Source: Methylotenera sp. RIFCSPLOWO2_02_FULL_45_14
GTDB lineage: Bacteria > Pseudomonadota > Gammaproteobacteria > Burkholderiales > Methylophilaceae
Direction of reading: 5' to 3'
Assembly: GCA_001803395.1 (NCBI GenBank)
Contig: MHBU01000017.1
Coordinates: 1 to 56,683 of the forward strand
Length of the DNA stretch: 56,683 nucleotides
In this document: positions 19,593-28,378 of the stretch, in pieces
Layout: each line of letters starts with the position of its first letter
How positions within the stretch are numbered: position 1 is the stretch's first letter
Position numbers and translations under genes: made by a program
Notes under the pieces: generated by a model
What the model was told of the DNA's origin: nothing
Databases searched by the model: none
What the model saw: the letters and a program-made list of their open reading frames with translations, nothing else

Positions 19593-21242
19593 ATGATCAA
19601 TTGTCTCTTAATTAAAATCACCCAAAACTCACGTGGTTTACCTGTGCGTAGTTATCGCACATTGGCCGCCGAGGAACTCACGTTTGGCCGTGGTGCAGAG
19701 TGTACCATTCACTTGCCTGACCCACGCATTGCCATGCACCATGCTGTGATCAAACGCTGCGATGACGGTGAGTTGCATTTAATAGCGCTTAATGGCGAAC
19801 TAGAGATTGATTCTGCATCCAGACAAAACATTGAGCTCACACAAGGCACGCAAGTCATGGTGGGACCTTATCAGTTAACGGTAGAGCCAACGCCGCCTGA
19901 TGTCAATTTATCAATATCGCTCGCACTAGTACATCGCTTGCCTGATGATTTTCAAAACATCAAATCACGTACGCACGAACCGCTACCAGGGGCAACACAG
20001 TTTAAAAGACGCTTATCAATATGGATGGTGGCGTTGATTGCGCTACTGTTTTTAGTGTTACCAATGGCGCAAAATTTAATCCCACAATTACACGACACCA
20101 TGGCAGAGCTACCCTTTGGTTTCGATAGAGTGTGGAGCCCAGGACATATCTCGAATGCGCATCGGCATTTTGGTTCACAATGCGCCAATTGCCATCAAGC
20201 ATTAACACAGCAGGTAACTGACCAGGCTTGCATGCAGTGTCATCGCGATACTACACCACATATTACTGACCCCGCTTTGCAACATCATGCATTTGAAGCT
20301 AAACGCCAGTTTTTAGGCAGCACACGCTGCGGTGAATGTCACCGTGAACACAAAGCCCCCCACCCGTTAACACGGCAAGATAATGGTATGTGCGTAAAGT
20401 GTCATGGCAACATCAAGTCTATTGATGCCAATACTAAGCTATCAGATATTCATGATTTTGATAAAGACCACCCTGGATTTAAACTCACGTTCAAATCAGG
20501 TGACAACAATGAGAAGATTGAGCGAATCCCGCAAACTGAAAAAGCACGTTTGATCGAAAATTCCGGGCTGAATTTTCCGCATTCGCAACATATTGGAAAA
20601 GTGCAAGGGCCTAACGGTATGCGAGACGTGCGCGAGCTTTCATGTACGACTTGCCACCAGTCAGAAGGCAAAGAAATGCGGTTTAAACCTATCGCATATA
20701 AGCGCGATTGTCTCTCTTGTCATGCTAGTAAACTTGAGGTTGGCCCTGCTAATGCAAAGCTTAATGTGCCTCATGGCTCAGAACAAAATGTCATGAATAC
20801 GCTAAAACTTTTTGCGCCAAAAGCCTTTGAACTTCATTCAGAAACATTAAAAACAACAGGTTGTGCATACTGCCATGTGGTTGAATCATCTGTCAAAGGA
20901 GATGCGTTACCATGGCGCATCAAACCATTGCAAATTAACCAGGACTGGTTTAGTAAAGCGCGATTCAAACACGCATCGCATAGAACGCAACAATGTAACT
21001 CATGTCACCAAGTGGAGGAATCAGAAACCAGCGCAGATGTTGCCATGCCAGATCGGGATTCCTGCTTGCGCTGCCACTCTGGCAACAGCCCAAAATACAA
21101 ACGTATTGCCAGCGGATGTATGTCCTGCCACGATTTTCACAGTGTGCATGGGGCAGTCAATGCGCCCATTTCTAGTGAGAAACTCAACCCAGAAGAGCTT
21201 GATACCTTGCTTTCCATATCGAAACAACCGCCTAAAGAATAA
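19593..21242 (+). CDS. FHA-like domain / decaheme cytochrome c fusion
   Basis: A 549-residue protein. An N-terminal FHA-like domain (~25-100) has GRGAECTIHLPD, but the usual serine before the histidine is missing (RIAMHHAVI). A single membrane helix follows at ~142-160 after KRR. The rest is periplasmic with ten CxxCH heme-c sites, at 197, 213, 246, 267, 351, 373, 424, 468, 491 and 509. Extra histidines (HSQH, HHAF, HGS) can serve as distal ligands. The three-base gap from the cytochrome-b gene implies tight coupling. Probably an inner-membrane multiheme electron acceptor facing the periplasm. The FHA fold binds phosphothreonine in other proteins; here the loss of a key serine makes that uncertain. 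Confidence 0.85.
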   Translation: MINCLLIKITQNSRGLPVRSYRTLAAEELTFGRGAECTIHLPDPRIAMHHAVIKRCDDGELHLIALNGELEIDSASRQNIELTQGTQVMVGPYQLTVEPTPPDVNLSISLALVHRLPDDFQNIKSRTHEPLPGATQFKRRLSIWMVALIALLFLVLPMAQNLIPQLHDTMAELPFGFDRVWSPGHISNAHRHFGSQCANCHQALTQQVTDQACMQCHRDTTPHITDPALQHHAFEAKRQFLGSTRCGECHREHKAPHPLTRQDNGMCVKCHGNIKSIDANTKLSDIHDFDKDHPGFKLTFKSGDNNEKIERIPQTEKARLIENSGLNFPHSQHIGKVQGPNGMRDVRELSCTTCHQSEGKEMRFKPIAYKRDCLSCHASKLEVGPANAKLNVPHGSEQNVMNTLKLFAPKAFELHSETLKTTGCAYCHVVESSVKGDALPWRIKPLQINQDWFSKARFKHASHRTQQCNSCHQVEESETSADVAMPDRDSCLRCHSGNSPKYKRIASGCMSCHDFHSVHGAVNAPISSEKLNPEELDTLLSISKQPPKE

Positions 21243-21293
21243 GTGCCAAATCACAAGTAAATCTTGAGAATTGTTTTATAAAATACAAACCTT

Positions 21294-22775
21294 ATGACTG
21301 AAAAAAAAGTAGATGTTTTATTAGTCGGTAGCGGCATAATGAGCGCCACATTGGCTTCATTGTTATCTGAATTAGATAGCTCACTGAACATGATGATGAT
21401 AGAACGCTTACCTCATGTTGCCGCAGAAAGTACAGATGCCTGGAACAACGCAGGCACTGGGCACGCAGGCTATTGTGAATTAAATTACACGCCTATACGT
21501 GCTGATGGTGTTGTGGAAGTCGACCGCGCCTTAGCCATTAACGCTTCTTTTGAGGTTTCCCTACAATTTTGGTCTTACCTTGTTGAACAAAATACGCTAC
21601 CTACCCCCAAAAATTTCATAAACACCACTCCGCATTTAAGCTTTGTTTGGGGTGATGACAATGTTGAATTTTTACGTAAACGCTATCAGCGACTCAAAGT
21701 ACATCATTTATTTCAAGATATGGAATTTAGTGATGATATAGCACAACTTAAAAGCTGGATGCCGCTGATGATGCAACAACGCGATAATCATCAGAAAGTA
21801 GCGGCTACACGTGTAAGTTATGGATGTGACGTAGATTTTGGCGCATTAACACGTAGCTTAATCAAATCGTTAGCAACTAAAAGTAACTTTGACCTTAATC
21901 TCAATACTGAAGTACAAAGCTTAAAACAACTAAGCAACGGGCGTTGGCAGGTCAGCTTAAAAGACCTTACCAATAAACACACGACAACTATTGATGCTGG
22001 CTTTGTATTTTTAGGCGCAGGGGGTGGTGCATTAGCGCTATTACAAAAATCAGGTATCCCCGAAGGCAAAGGCTATGGCGGGTTTCCAGTCAGCGGTCAA
22101 TGGTTGGTATGCAGCAATCCTGACATCGTTGGGCAACATCACAGCAAAGTCTATGGTAAGGCCGCATTAGGCGCGCCACCAATGTCTGTGCCGCACTTAG
22201 ATACCCGCATTATCAATGGTAAACCCGCCCTGCTCTTTGGGCCTTATGCTGGGTTCACCACAAAATTTTTAAAGCAAGGTTCGTATTGGGATTTATTAAA
22301 ATCCATCAAACCTGACAACATAAAGGCCATGCTAGGTGCAGGTTGGCATAATCTGGATTTAACACGCTACCTAATGGGCGAAGCACTGCAATCACATGCT
22401 TCACGCGTGGAAACTTTACGCCAGTTTTACCCACAAGCGGTTGAGTCTGATTGGCAGTTAGCGCATGCTGGCAAGCGCGTTCAAGTGATCAAAAAGTGTG
22501 ATGAAAAAGGAGGCCGGCTTGAATTTGGCACTGAAATCGTCAGCACACAAGATGGCTCAATGGCTGCCCTGCTTGGCGCATCTCCTGGCGCATCAGTATC
22601 TGTACAAGCCATGATTAACGTCATTGAGCGTTGTTTCGCCACTCAAATGAAAAGTAATGGCTGGCAGCAAAAAATGAAAACTTTAGTGCCAAGTTATGGA
22701 GCGTCACTCATTGATGATGCTGGATTATTAAAAACAATTAGAACAAGAACTCTTAGCACTTTGCATCTGTTCTAA
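21294..22775 (+). CDS. mqo: Malate:quinone oxidoreductase
   Basis: Membrane-associated FAD enzyme that oxidises malate to oxaloacetate and passes electrons to quinone. The 493 residues match the family. Seen are GSGIMSATLASLL (FAD), WNNAGTGHAGYCELNYTP (family signature), FLGAGGGALALLQKSG, GKRVQVIKK and LLGASPGASVSV. It replaces NAD-dependent malate dehydrogenase or acts with it. It is 51 nt after the decaheme gene and could be in the same transcript, but nothing ties it to that module biochemically. Confidence 0.96.
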   Translation: MTEKKVDVLLVGSGIMSATLASLLSELDSSLNMMMIERLPHVAAESTDAWNNAGTGHAGYCELNYTPIRADGVVEVDRALAINASFEVSLQFWSYLVEQNTLPTPKNFINTTPHLSFVWGDDNVEFLRKRYQRLKVHHLFQDMEFSDDIAQLKSWMPLMMQQRDNHQKVAATRVSYGCDVDFGALTRSLIKSLATKSNFDLNLNTEVQSLKQLSNGRWQVSLKDLTNKHTTTIDAGFVFLGAGGGALALLQKSGIPEGKGYGGFPVSGQWLVCSNPDIVGQHHSKVYGKAALGAPPMSVPHLDTRIINGKPALLFGPYAGFTTKFLKQGSYWDLLKSIKPDNIKAMLGAGWHNLDLTRYLMGEALQSHASRVETLRQFYPQAVESDWQLAHAGKRVQVIKKCDEKGGRLEFGTEIVSTQDGSMAALLGASPGASVSVQAMINVIERCFATQMKSNGWQQKMKTLVPSYGASLIDDAGLLKTIRTRTLSTLHLF

Positions 22776-22897
22776 ACTCAAACAGACCTTTGCACGGTCA
22801 GTTTTTCTAACCAAAAAACCCCTGCAATTCCGTCATTCCGACAAAAGCATGCTCCATACTGCGATACCGGGTCGGAATCCAGTGACTTTGGTTTAAC

Positions 22898-22925
22898 GAT
22901 TATGACTATTTATACAGTCATAATC
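22898..22925. terminator. Hairpin between convergent mqo and rlmB
   Basis: GATTATGACT (22898-22907) pairs with AGTCATAATC (22916-22925) over an 8-nt loop. It lies in the gap between two convergent genes. The preceding ~80 bases resemble a dispersed repeat (CGTCATTCCGAC...GGGTCGGAATCCAGTG). Confidence 0.55.
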
Positions 22926-22934
22926 TTATCCAAT

Positions 22935-23702
22935 TTAAACAGCGAGTTTAGCGGCTATCAAACTGCGCTGACGGCGCACCTCATACAAACAAATGCCGCT
23001 GGCTACACTCACGTTTAAGCTTTCAACCGAGCCAAACATTGGAATTGTCACCAGTGCATCACAGGTTTCAGCCGTTAAGCGGCGTATGCCATCGCCCTCT
23101 GCGCCTAATACAAATGCAATCGGTCCATCTAGCTTGGTATTAAGCAAAGTGCTTGGCGCATCCATCGTGGTGCCTACCACAAAAACCCCGGCCTCTTTGA
23201 GTTCACGTATCGTTCTTGCTAGATTTGTGACTGCAATAAACGGTACGGTTTCTGCTGCGCCACAAGCCACTTTACGTACGGTTGCATTAAGCCCTACCGC
23301 TCTATCTTTAGGTGCAATCACCGCATGCACGCCCATAGCATCGGCTACACGCAAACAAGCGCCTAGGTTGTGTGGGTCTTCCACACCATCTAAAATCAAG
23401 AAAAATGCTGGTTCAGTTAAGTCAGACTCTAAAATATCGTGAATATCTTTATATGGAATTGGCGTATCCACTACGCGCGCAATCACGCCTTGGTGACGTC
23501 CATTCATGCCTGCCATGCCATCTAAGCGGCTGCGTTCAACTTCCATGGTGCGTACACCTGCAGATTCAGCCATTTTCAGCAAATCTTTCATGCGCGCATC
23601 AACACGGTCGCGGTCAATTAAAATCTCTTGTACGCTCGCGCTATGTTGGCGCAAACGGCTTAATACGGCATGAAAGCCAAATAAAATACGGGCATCACTC
23701 AT
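22935..23702 (-). CDS. rlmB: 23S rRNA (guanosine-2251-2'-O)-methyltransferase
   Basis: A SPOUT-class methyltransferase of 255 residues. An N-terminal substrate-binding domain starts [13 protein letters not shown]. The C-terminal trefoil knot carries the three SpoU motifs: [26 protein letters not shown] and [15 protein letters not shown]. It methylates Gm2251 in the peptidyl-transferase P loop. It overlaps rnr by 4 nt (ATGA), the classic rnr-rlmB pair. Confidence 0.97.
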   Translation of the reverse strand: MSDARILFGFHAVLSRLRQHSASVQEILIDRDRVDARMKDLLKMAESAGVRTMEVERSRLDGMAGMNGRHQGVIARVVDTPIPYKDIHDILESDLTEPAFFLILDGVEDPHNLGACLRVADAMGVHAVIAPKDRAVGLNATVRKVACGAAETVPFIAVTNLARTIRELKEAGVFVVGTTMDAPSTLLNTKLDGPIAFVLGAEGDGIRRLTAETCDALVTIPMFGSVESLNVSVASGICLYEVRRQRSLIAAKLAV

Positions 23703-26179
23703 TTTTTTACCTTACGTTTAGTAACTTTGGTAGTAGCTTTGGCCACTACTTTTTTGGGTTTACTGGTTTTATTTTGTTGTTTAGCTTTGCTTGAAGACGT
23801 TGGTTTTCCCGTTGATGGTTCAATTGACTTAGCTTTAGGCTTATGGCTAAACTTACCGCCAAATTTTATACTTTTGGACTTTGATCCTTCAAAATCAGGC
23901 GTGGATTTTACAGTAGATTTATCTCTGCCACCCGTTTTAATGTTAATGTTTCCTTTGTTATCACTCACATTAAGTTCAGAATCTACCTCATTGTTTTTAT
24001 TAACTAAAGTAAAGTCAATCTTAGTGGTTTCTAAATCAACACGCACTACTTTAATGATTAACCTATCGCCCAACTGGTAACGCACCCCAGTCCGTTCACC
24101 TGCCATTTCATGGCGTGCTTTGTCGTAATGGAAATAATCATTCCCAAGCTCGGTAACGTGCAACAAGCCTTCTACATACACGCCATCTAGCGCCACAAAT
24201 AAACCAAAGCTGGTCACACCTGCCACCGTGCCTTCAAACACTTCGCCAATTTTATCCTGCATGTAAAAGCATTTAAGCCAATTGGTCACATCACGCGTGG
24301 CATCATCGGCACGACGCTCAGTCATTGAGCATTGCATACCTAAATTATTCCAGTCCCCCGCTTTATAACGATCGCCATTTAATACCGCTTTAATCGCACG
24401 ATGAATGAGCAAATCTGGATAACGGCGTATAGGTGACGTAAAGTGAGCATAAGCCTCATACGCCAAACCAAAATGGCCTACGTTATCTGGGCTATACACG
24501 GCTTGCTGCATAGAGCGTAATAACACCGTTTGCAATAACTGCGCGTCAGGGCGCTCTCTAATTTTGTCTAATAACTTACCGTAGTCTTTAGCGTGCGGCT
24601 TATCCCCGCCACCCACGCCAAAGCCAAACTCACCCATAAACGTGCGTAGCAATTCTAATTTTTCAGGCGTTGGACCTTCATGAATCCGATACAAAGCAGG
24701 ATGCTCATGTTTTTTTAGAAACTCAGCCGCGCAAACATTGGCTGCCAGCATACATTCCTCAATCAGCTTATGCGCTTCATTGCGTGTACTTGGCTCAATA
24801 CGCTCAATTTTGCCATTATCATTAAAAATCATGATAGTTTCTGATGACTCAAATTCAATAGCACCGCGTTTTTCACGTTGCGTCTGCAGCAATTGATAAA
24901 CGCTATAGAGATCATTCAAATGCGGTACCAGCCAAGCGTATTCTTGCGCCAACTCACCTTGTGGATTTTGCAGTATTTCAAACACCTGAGTATAAGTCAT
25001 GCGTGCTTTTGAGCGCATCACAGATGGATAAAACTTAAATTGCTTCACAATGCCTGCGCCGTCAATTTGCATGTCACAGATCATGCACAAACGCTCAACA
25101 TCAGGGTTTAATGAACACAAGCCATTAGACAAAGCCTCTGGTAACATCGGGATGACGCGCCGTGGAAAATACACCGAATTGCCACGCTCAAACGCGCCTT
25201 TATCTAGAGCATCGTTTGGTTTTACATAAAAACTCACGTCAGCAATCGCCACCACTAATCGCCAACCTTTACCTTGTGGTTGGGCATATACAGCATCATC
25301 ATAGTCGCGTGCCGTTTCACCATCAATTGTAATCAACGGCATTTCACGGCAATCAATACGGCCTTTATAATCAGCCTCTTGTACTAACTTAGGATAAGAC
25401 TCTGCAAGCTTGACCGATTCAGCGCTAAATTCGTGTGGTAAATTGTGCTTGCGCAGCGCAATTTCAATTTCCATACCGCTATCGGCATAGTTACCTAAAA
25501 TCTCCACCACTTTGCCCATAGGCTTTGCGTGTGACGATGGCTGCTCTGTTAGCTCTACCATCACCACTTGCCCGGATTTTGCCCCCATATCTAAATGATA
25601 TGGAATCAATATATCAAGATTAATGCGCTTATCTTCAGCTGCCACCACGGTTACGCCGCTGGTTTGAATCACACGGCCTACCAGCTTTTGTGTGCGGCGT
25701 TCAAGTACCTCTACAATTTTGCCTTCTGGCCGGCCTCTCCTATCTAAACCACTCATGCGCACCATGGCACGGTCACCATGCATCACCTGCGACATTTCTT
25801 TAGGGCTTAAAAATAAATCTTCACCATTGCACTTGGTTTTATCGTCTGGAATTAAAAAGCCAAAACCATCAGGATGCCCCTGCACCACGCCCGCGATTAA
25901 ATCGAGCTTATCGGCAATGCACAAAGCGCCTTTTCTATTTTTAATGATTTGACCTTCACGCTCCATCGCGTTTAAACGCTTATTAAACACCTCACGCTCA
26001 GCATCGCTAATATCCAGCAACGCGTAGAGCTGCTCAACGCCCAATGGCACACCTTGGTCACTCATGGTGGTTAATATCAGTTCACGACTTGGCAGTGGCG
26101 TGTCATATCGGCTCGCTTCGCGCGCGGCGTGAGGGTCATTGCTTCTTTTACTTTTGTGACTATTTTTATGATTTGTCAT
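23699..26179 (-). CDS. rnr: Ribonuclease R
   Basis: A processive 3'-5' exoribonuclease that degrades structured RNA and works with trans-translation. The 826 residues show a helix-turn-helix N-terminus, cold-shock domains (~85-240), an RNB catalytic domain with [11 protein letters not shown], an S1 domain (~645-730), and a very basic C-terminal tail rich in Lys/Ser/Thr. The start ATG at 26179 is chosen over a TTG two codons upstream, because GGTGAG lies 8 nt before it. A tRNA-Leu gene follows on the opposite strand. Confidence 0.96.
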   Translation of the reverse strand: MTNHKNSHKSKRSNDPHAAREASRYDTPLPSRELILTTMSDQGVPLGVEQLYALLDISDAEREVFNKRLNAMEREGQIIKNRKGALCIADKLDLIAGVVQGHPDGFGFLIPDDKTKCNGEDLFLSPKEMSQVMHGDRAMVRMSGLDRRGRPEGKIVEVLERRTQKLVGRVIQTSGVTVVAAEDKRINLDILIPYHLDMGAKSGQVVMVELTEQPSSHAKPMGKVVEILGNYADSGMEIEIALRKHNLPHEFSAESVKLAESYPKLVQEADYKGRIDCREMPLITIDGETARDYDDAVYAQPQGKGWRLVVAIADVSFYVKPNDALDKGAFERGNSVYFPRRVIPMLPEALSNGLCSLNPDVERLCMICDMQIDGAGIVKQFKFYPSVMRSKARMTYTQVFEILQNPQGELAQEYAWLVPHLNDLYSVYQLLQTQREKRGAIEFESSETIMIFNDNGKIERIEPSTRNEAHKLIEECMLAANVCAAEFLKKHEHPALYRIHEGPTPEKLELLRTFMGEFGFGVGGGDKPHAKDYGKLLDKIRERPDAQLLQTVLLRSMQQAVYSPDNVGHFGLAYEAYAHFTSPIRRYPDLLIHRAIKAVLNGDRYKAGDWNNLGMQCSMTERRADDATRDVTNWLKCFYMQDKIGEVFEGTVAGVTSFGLFVALDGVYVEGLLHVTELGNDYFHYDKARHEMAGERTGVRYQLGDRLIIKVVRVDLETTKIDFTLVNKNNEVDSELNVSDNKGNINIKTGGRDKSTVKSTPDFEGSKSKSIKFGGKFSHKPKAKSIEPSTGKPTSSSKAKQQNKTSKPKKVVAKATTKVTKRKVKK

Positions 26180-26251
26180 TGACAAAGCTCACCTTTAATA
26201 TAAAATTCAACGCCTTAATTGGCTGCCGTGTTTAAACCACGTAAGTTAAAT

Positions 26252-26336
26252 GCCCGGATGGCGGAATTGGTAGACGCGCATGGTTCAGGTCCATGTGCCT
26301 TAGGGTGTGGAGGTTCGAGTCCTCTTCCGGGCACCA
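26252..26336 (+). tRNA. tRNA-Leu (anticodon CAG)
   Basis: An 85-nt gene with encoded CCA. The acceptor stem is GCCCGGA/TCCGGGC. The anticodon loop is GGTTCAGGTCC, with CAG for CUG leucine codons. The long variable arm (TGCCTTAGGGTGTGG) is typical of class II tRNAs, and the T loop is GGTTCGAGTCC. Confidence 0.97.
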
Positions 26337-26469
26337 ATCAAATGCATATTCTACTCTATAGAGCGTAAAATATCGCTTATGGCTTAAATGTTAATCGATG
26401 GTAATTGGTAAGTTAGGCCGGTTAGGGCCTGTTTAACCCCGTTCACGTGTGCGATGAATGCGCTTACAG

Positions 26470-27282
26470 TTAGTGCGTTAAATTAAGTGCTTTGTAAGCT
26501 GATTTTGTTGATTTTAAATTGGCAAGCAAAGCAACAGCTTGCGCTCTCTTACCCACGTTTAATTTTTGAAATATGCGTTTAAGGTGACTTTTTACTGTGT
26601 TTTGGCTGATATTTAAGATCATGCCAATTTCTTGATTGGTTTTACCCGTTTTAATCCATTCAATCACCTCCCACTCGCGCGCGCTTAAACCAGACAGATT
26701 AACAACAGGCGAAAAGTTTTCTGAAATATCAGGCGGCTCAAGCGGCTGTATTTTTCTGAGTACATGGTCTATATGAGGCATGAGTAGCGACATTGCCAAG
26801 CCATTTACTTCAAAAGTTTTTTGCTTACCTAAAAACACATATAAGCACTCGTTTTCACCACGGCAATCAGTAACACCATAAACTAATATGGAATGAATTC
26901 CATTGAGTTGACTGGGAAATGCTGTTTTAAAATCACACTGACTAGCCACATCATCTAAATTATCAATCACATACCAATGACGGTGATTGTTGACCCATTG
27001 TGTATGCAAATGTGCGGCACAAATGCCAACCTCACCTAATGCCGTCCACAGAGCTCGTGTATTGATGCCTTCTACGTTAGAAGCAACATCATAATTTAAC
27101 CTTTCGCCTGTACTCTTATCGCTAAAATCACCCCAAGCGGCCACAAGTACATCATGCGGAATTACTGCTGCAACGCTGTTTTGCACCCACTTAAAAAAAT
27201 CGAGATGTGTTTTAATTTTATAAGAATGCTGTATGACAGATAAAATGTTTTTCCAAAGTTTATTATTAATTTCTATAACCAT
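26470..27282 (-). CDS. epsA: EpsA-type LuxR transcriptional regulator
   Basis: A 270-residue regulator with an N-terminal sensing domain (~20-180) and a C-terminal LuxR/GerE helix-turn-helix (LSAREWEVIEWIKTGKTNQE, NTVKSHLKRIFQKLNVGKR). The N-terminal part resembles the EpsA family described for XrtB/PEP-CTERM exopolysaccharide loci, in particular the WVNNHRHWYVI and LYVFLGKQ region. The ATG at 27282 is preferred over a TTG at 27309; neither has a strong ribosome-binding site. No exosortase or PEP-CTERM gene is in the window. A sugar-nucleotide dehydratase gene lies about 1.1 kb away on the same strand. Confidence 0.78.
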   Translation of the reverse strand: MVIEINNKLWKNILSVIQHSYKIKTHLDFFKWVQNSVAAVIPHDVLVAAWGDFSDKSTGERLNYDVASNVEGINTRALWTALGEVGICAAHLHTQWVNNHRHWYVIDNLDDVASQCDFKTAFPSQLNGIHSILVYGVTDCRGENECLYVFLGKQKTFEVNGLAMSLLMPHIDHVLRKIQPLEPPDISENFSPVVNLSGLSAREWEVIEWIKTGKTNQEIGMILNISQNTVKSHLKRIFQKLNVGKRAQAVALLANLKSTKSAYKALNLTH

Positions 27283-27479
27283 AATAATTAGGCACCGTAT
27301 GATGAGCAACTTTGCTCATATCTACTTCTAATGCATAATAAATGCCAGATATTAAATTCAATAAAGACAAAGACTTATGAATTTTACATGTGCAAAGCTA
27401 GATTTAAATGTTAACTAGTCAACTCTAGTGTCAGTTTTACAACAATGCACAAAAAATTCGTGCCAAAATTTGAAGGGGT

Positions 27480-28019
27480 TTAATTAAGTGCATAAATGGC
27501 AGGCAAATTACGCCACCAGCCGTAAACATCCATGCCATAACCAAATACATAGCGATTAGGCACTTCAAGCCCTACAAAATCCGCTTTAATTGGTTTGGGA
27601 TGTTCAAGTTTTTTTTCAATCAATACTGCAGACAATACTTGTACTGCACCGAGTGCTATACATTTATCTTGGATGGTTTTTAGGGTAATGCCTTCATCTA
27701 AAATATCATCCACCAATAACACGGTGCGACCAGATAAATCTAATTTGGGGAGCGATTTCCAATTGAGTGTTTTACCTACCGTTGCATTTTGGTAGCGAGT
27801 TGCATGAACGTAGTCCAGCTCTAGTGGAAATGTGAGTTGTGTTAATAATTGCCCTGCAAAAACAACACCTCCACCCATGACACAAATAGCAACCGGAGTT
27901 GTATTTTCGAGCGCTTCTGTAATTTCTTTACTTAACCTCACAATGGCTTCCGTAACGTCATCAGATGAATAAATAAGTTCAGATTGCGCGAGTAATTGTT
28001 GAGGATCAGTTGCATGCAT
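27480..28019 (-). CDS. hpt: Hypoxanthine-guanine phosphoribosyltransferase
   Basis: Salvages hypoxanthine or guanine with PRPP. About 179 residues of type I PRTase fold. It has the PRPP-binding motif VLLVDDILDEGITL, the aspartate-rich flexible loop region LDYVHATRYQ, and the base-binding C-terminus GLEVPNRYVFGYGMDVYGWWRN. A longer version from GTG 28061 is possible, but family N-termini start near HATDPQQLL, so the ATG at 28019 is favoured. The substrate is assigned by family similarity; guanine versus hypoxanthine preference is not visible. Confidence 0.9.
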   Translation of the reverse strand: MHATDPQQLLAQSELIYSSDDVTEAIVRLSKEITEALENTTPVAICVMGGGVVFAGQLLTQLTFPLELDYVHATRYQNATVGKTLNWKSLPKLDLSGRTVLLVDDILDEGITLKTIQDKCIALGAVQVLSAVLIEKKLEHPKPIKADFVGLEVPNRYVFGYGMDVYGWWRNLPAIYALN

Positions 28020-28378
28020 ATATTGGAGCCCATACTTTCCGTTATGACGCGGATATTGCACCGCAGATTATATTACCTAGTAAAATTTGTCACACTTTTA
28101 GACTTCAATTTACACGATTCAGCCTAGGTTTCCAAGTTCTAACCGACATGAAATAATAGAAATTTGTGTGATCTTTCTCGCTAAGTAATATGCTCAGAAA
28201 ACCAACCACTGACACTCATAACAAAGGATACAACCAATGCGAGATAAGCAGCCAATCGCGGATGAATCTGCCCTTGTGTGAGGTGGCAGGCCCTCCGCCA
28301 TTTCGACCTCAGGGAGAAATATCGCTTTGTGGGCGCACATTTCTTTCTAATGAAAAATCTCGGTTAATACAAAGTCAC
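28020..28378. other. Intergenic gap between hpt and the dehydratase gene
   Basis: About 360 bases without a clear gene. At 28237-28281 a 14-codon frame MRDKQPIADESALV has a decent AAAGGA ribosome-binding site, but it is too short to judge. Around 28300-28350 the sequence TTTCGACCTCAGGGAGAAAT resembles a dispersed intergenic repeat. I see no promoter of note. Confidence 0.4.
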
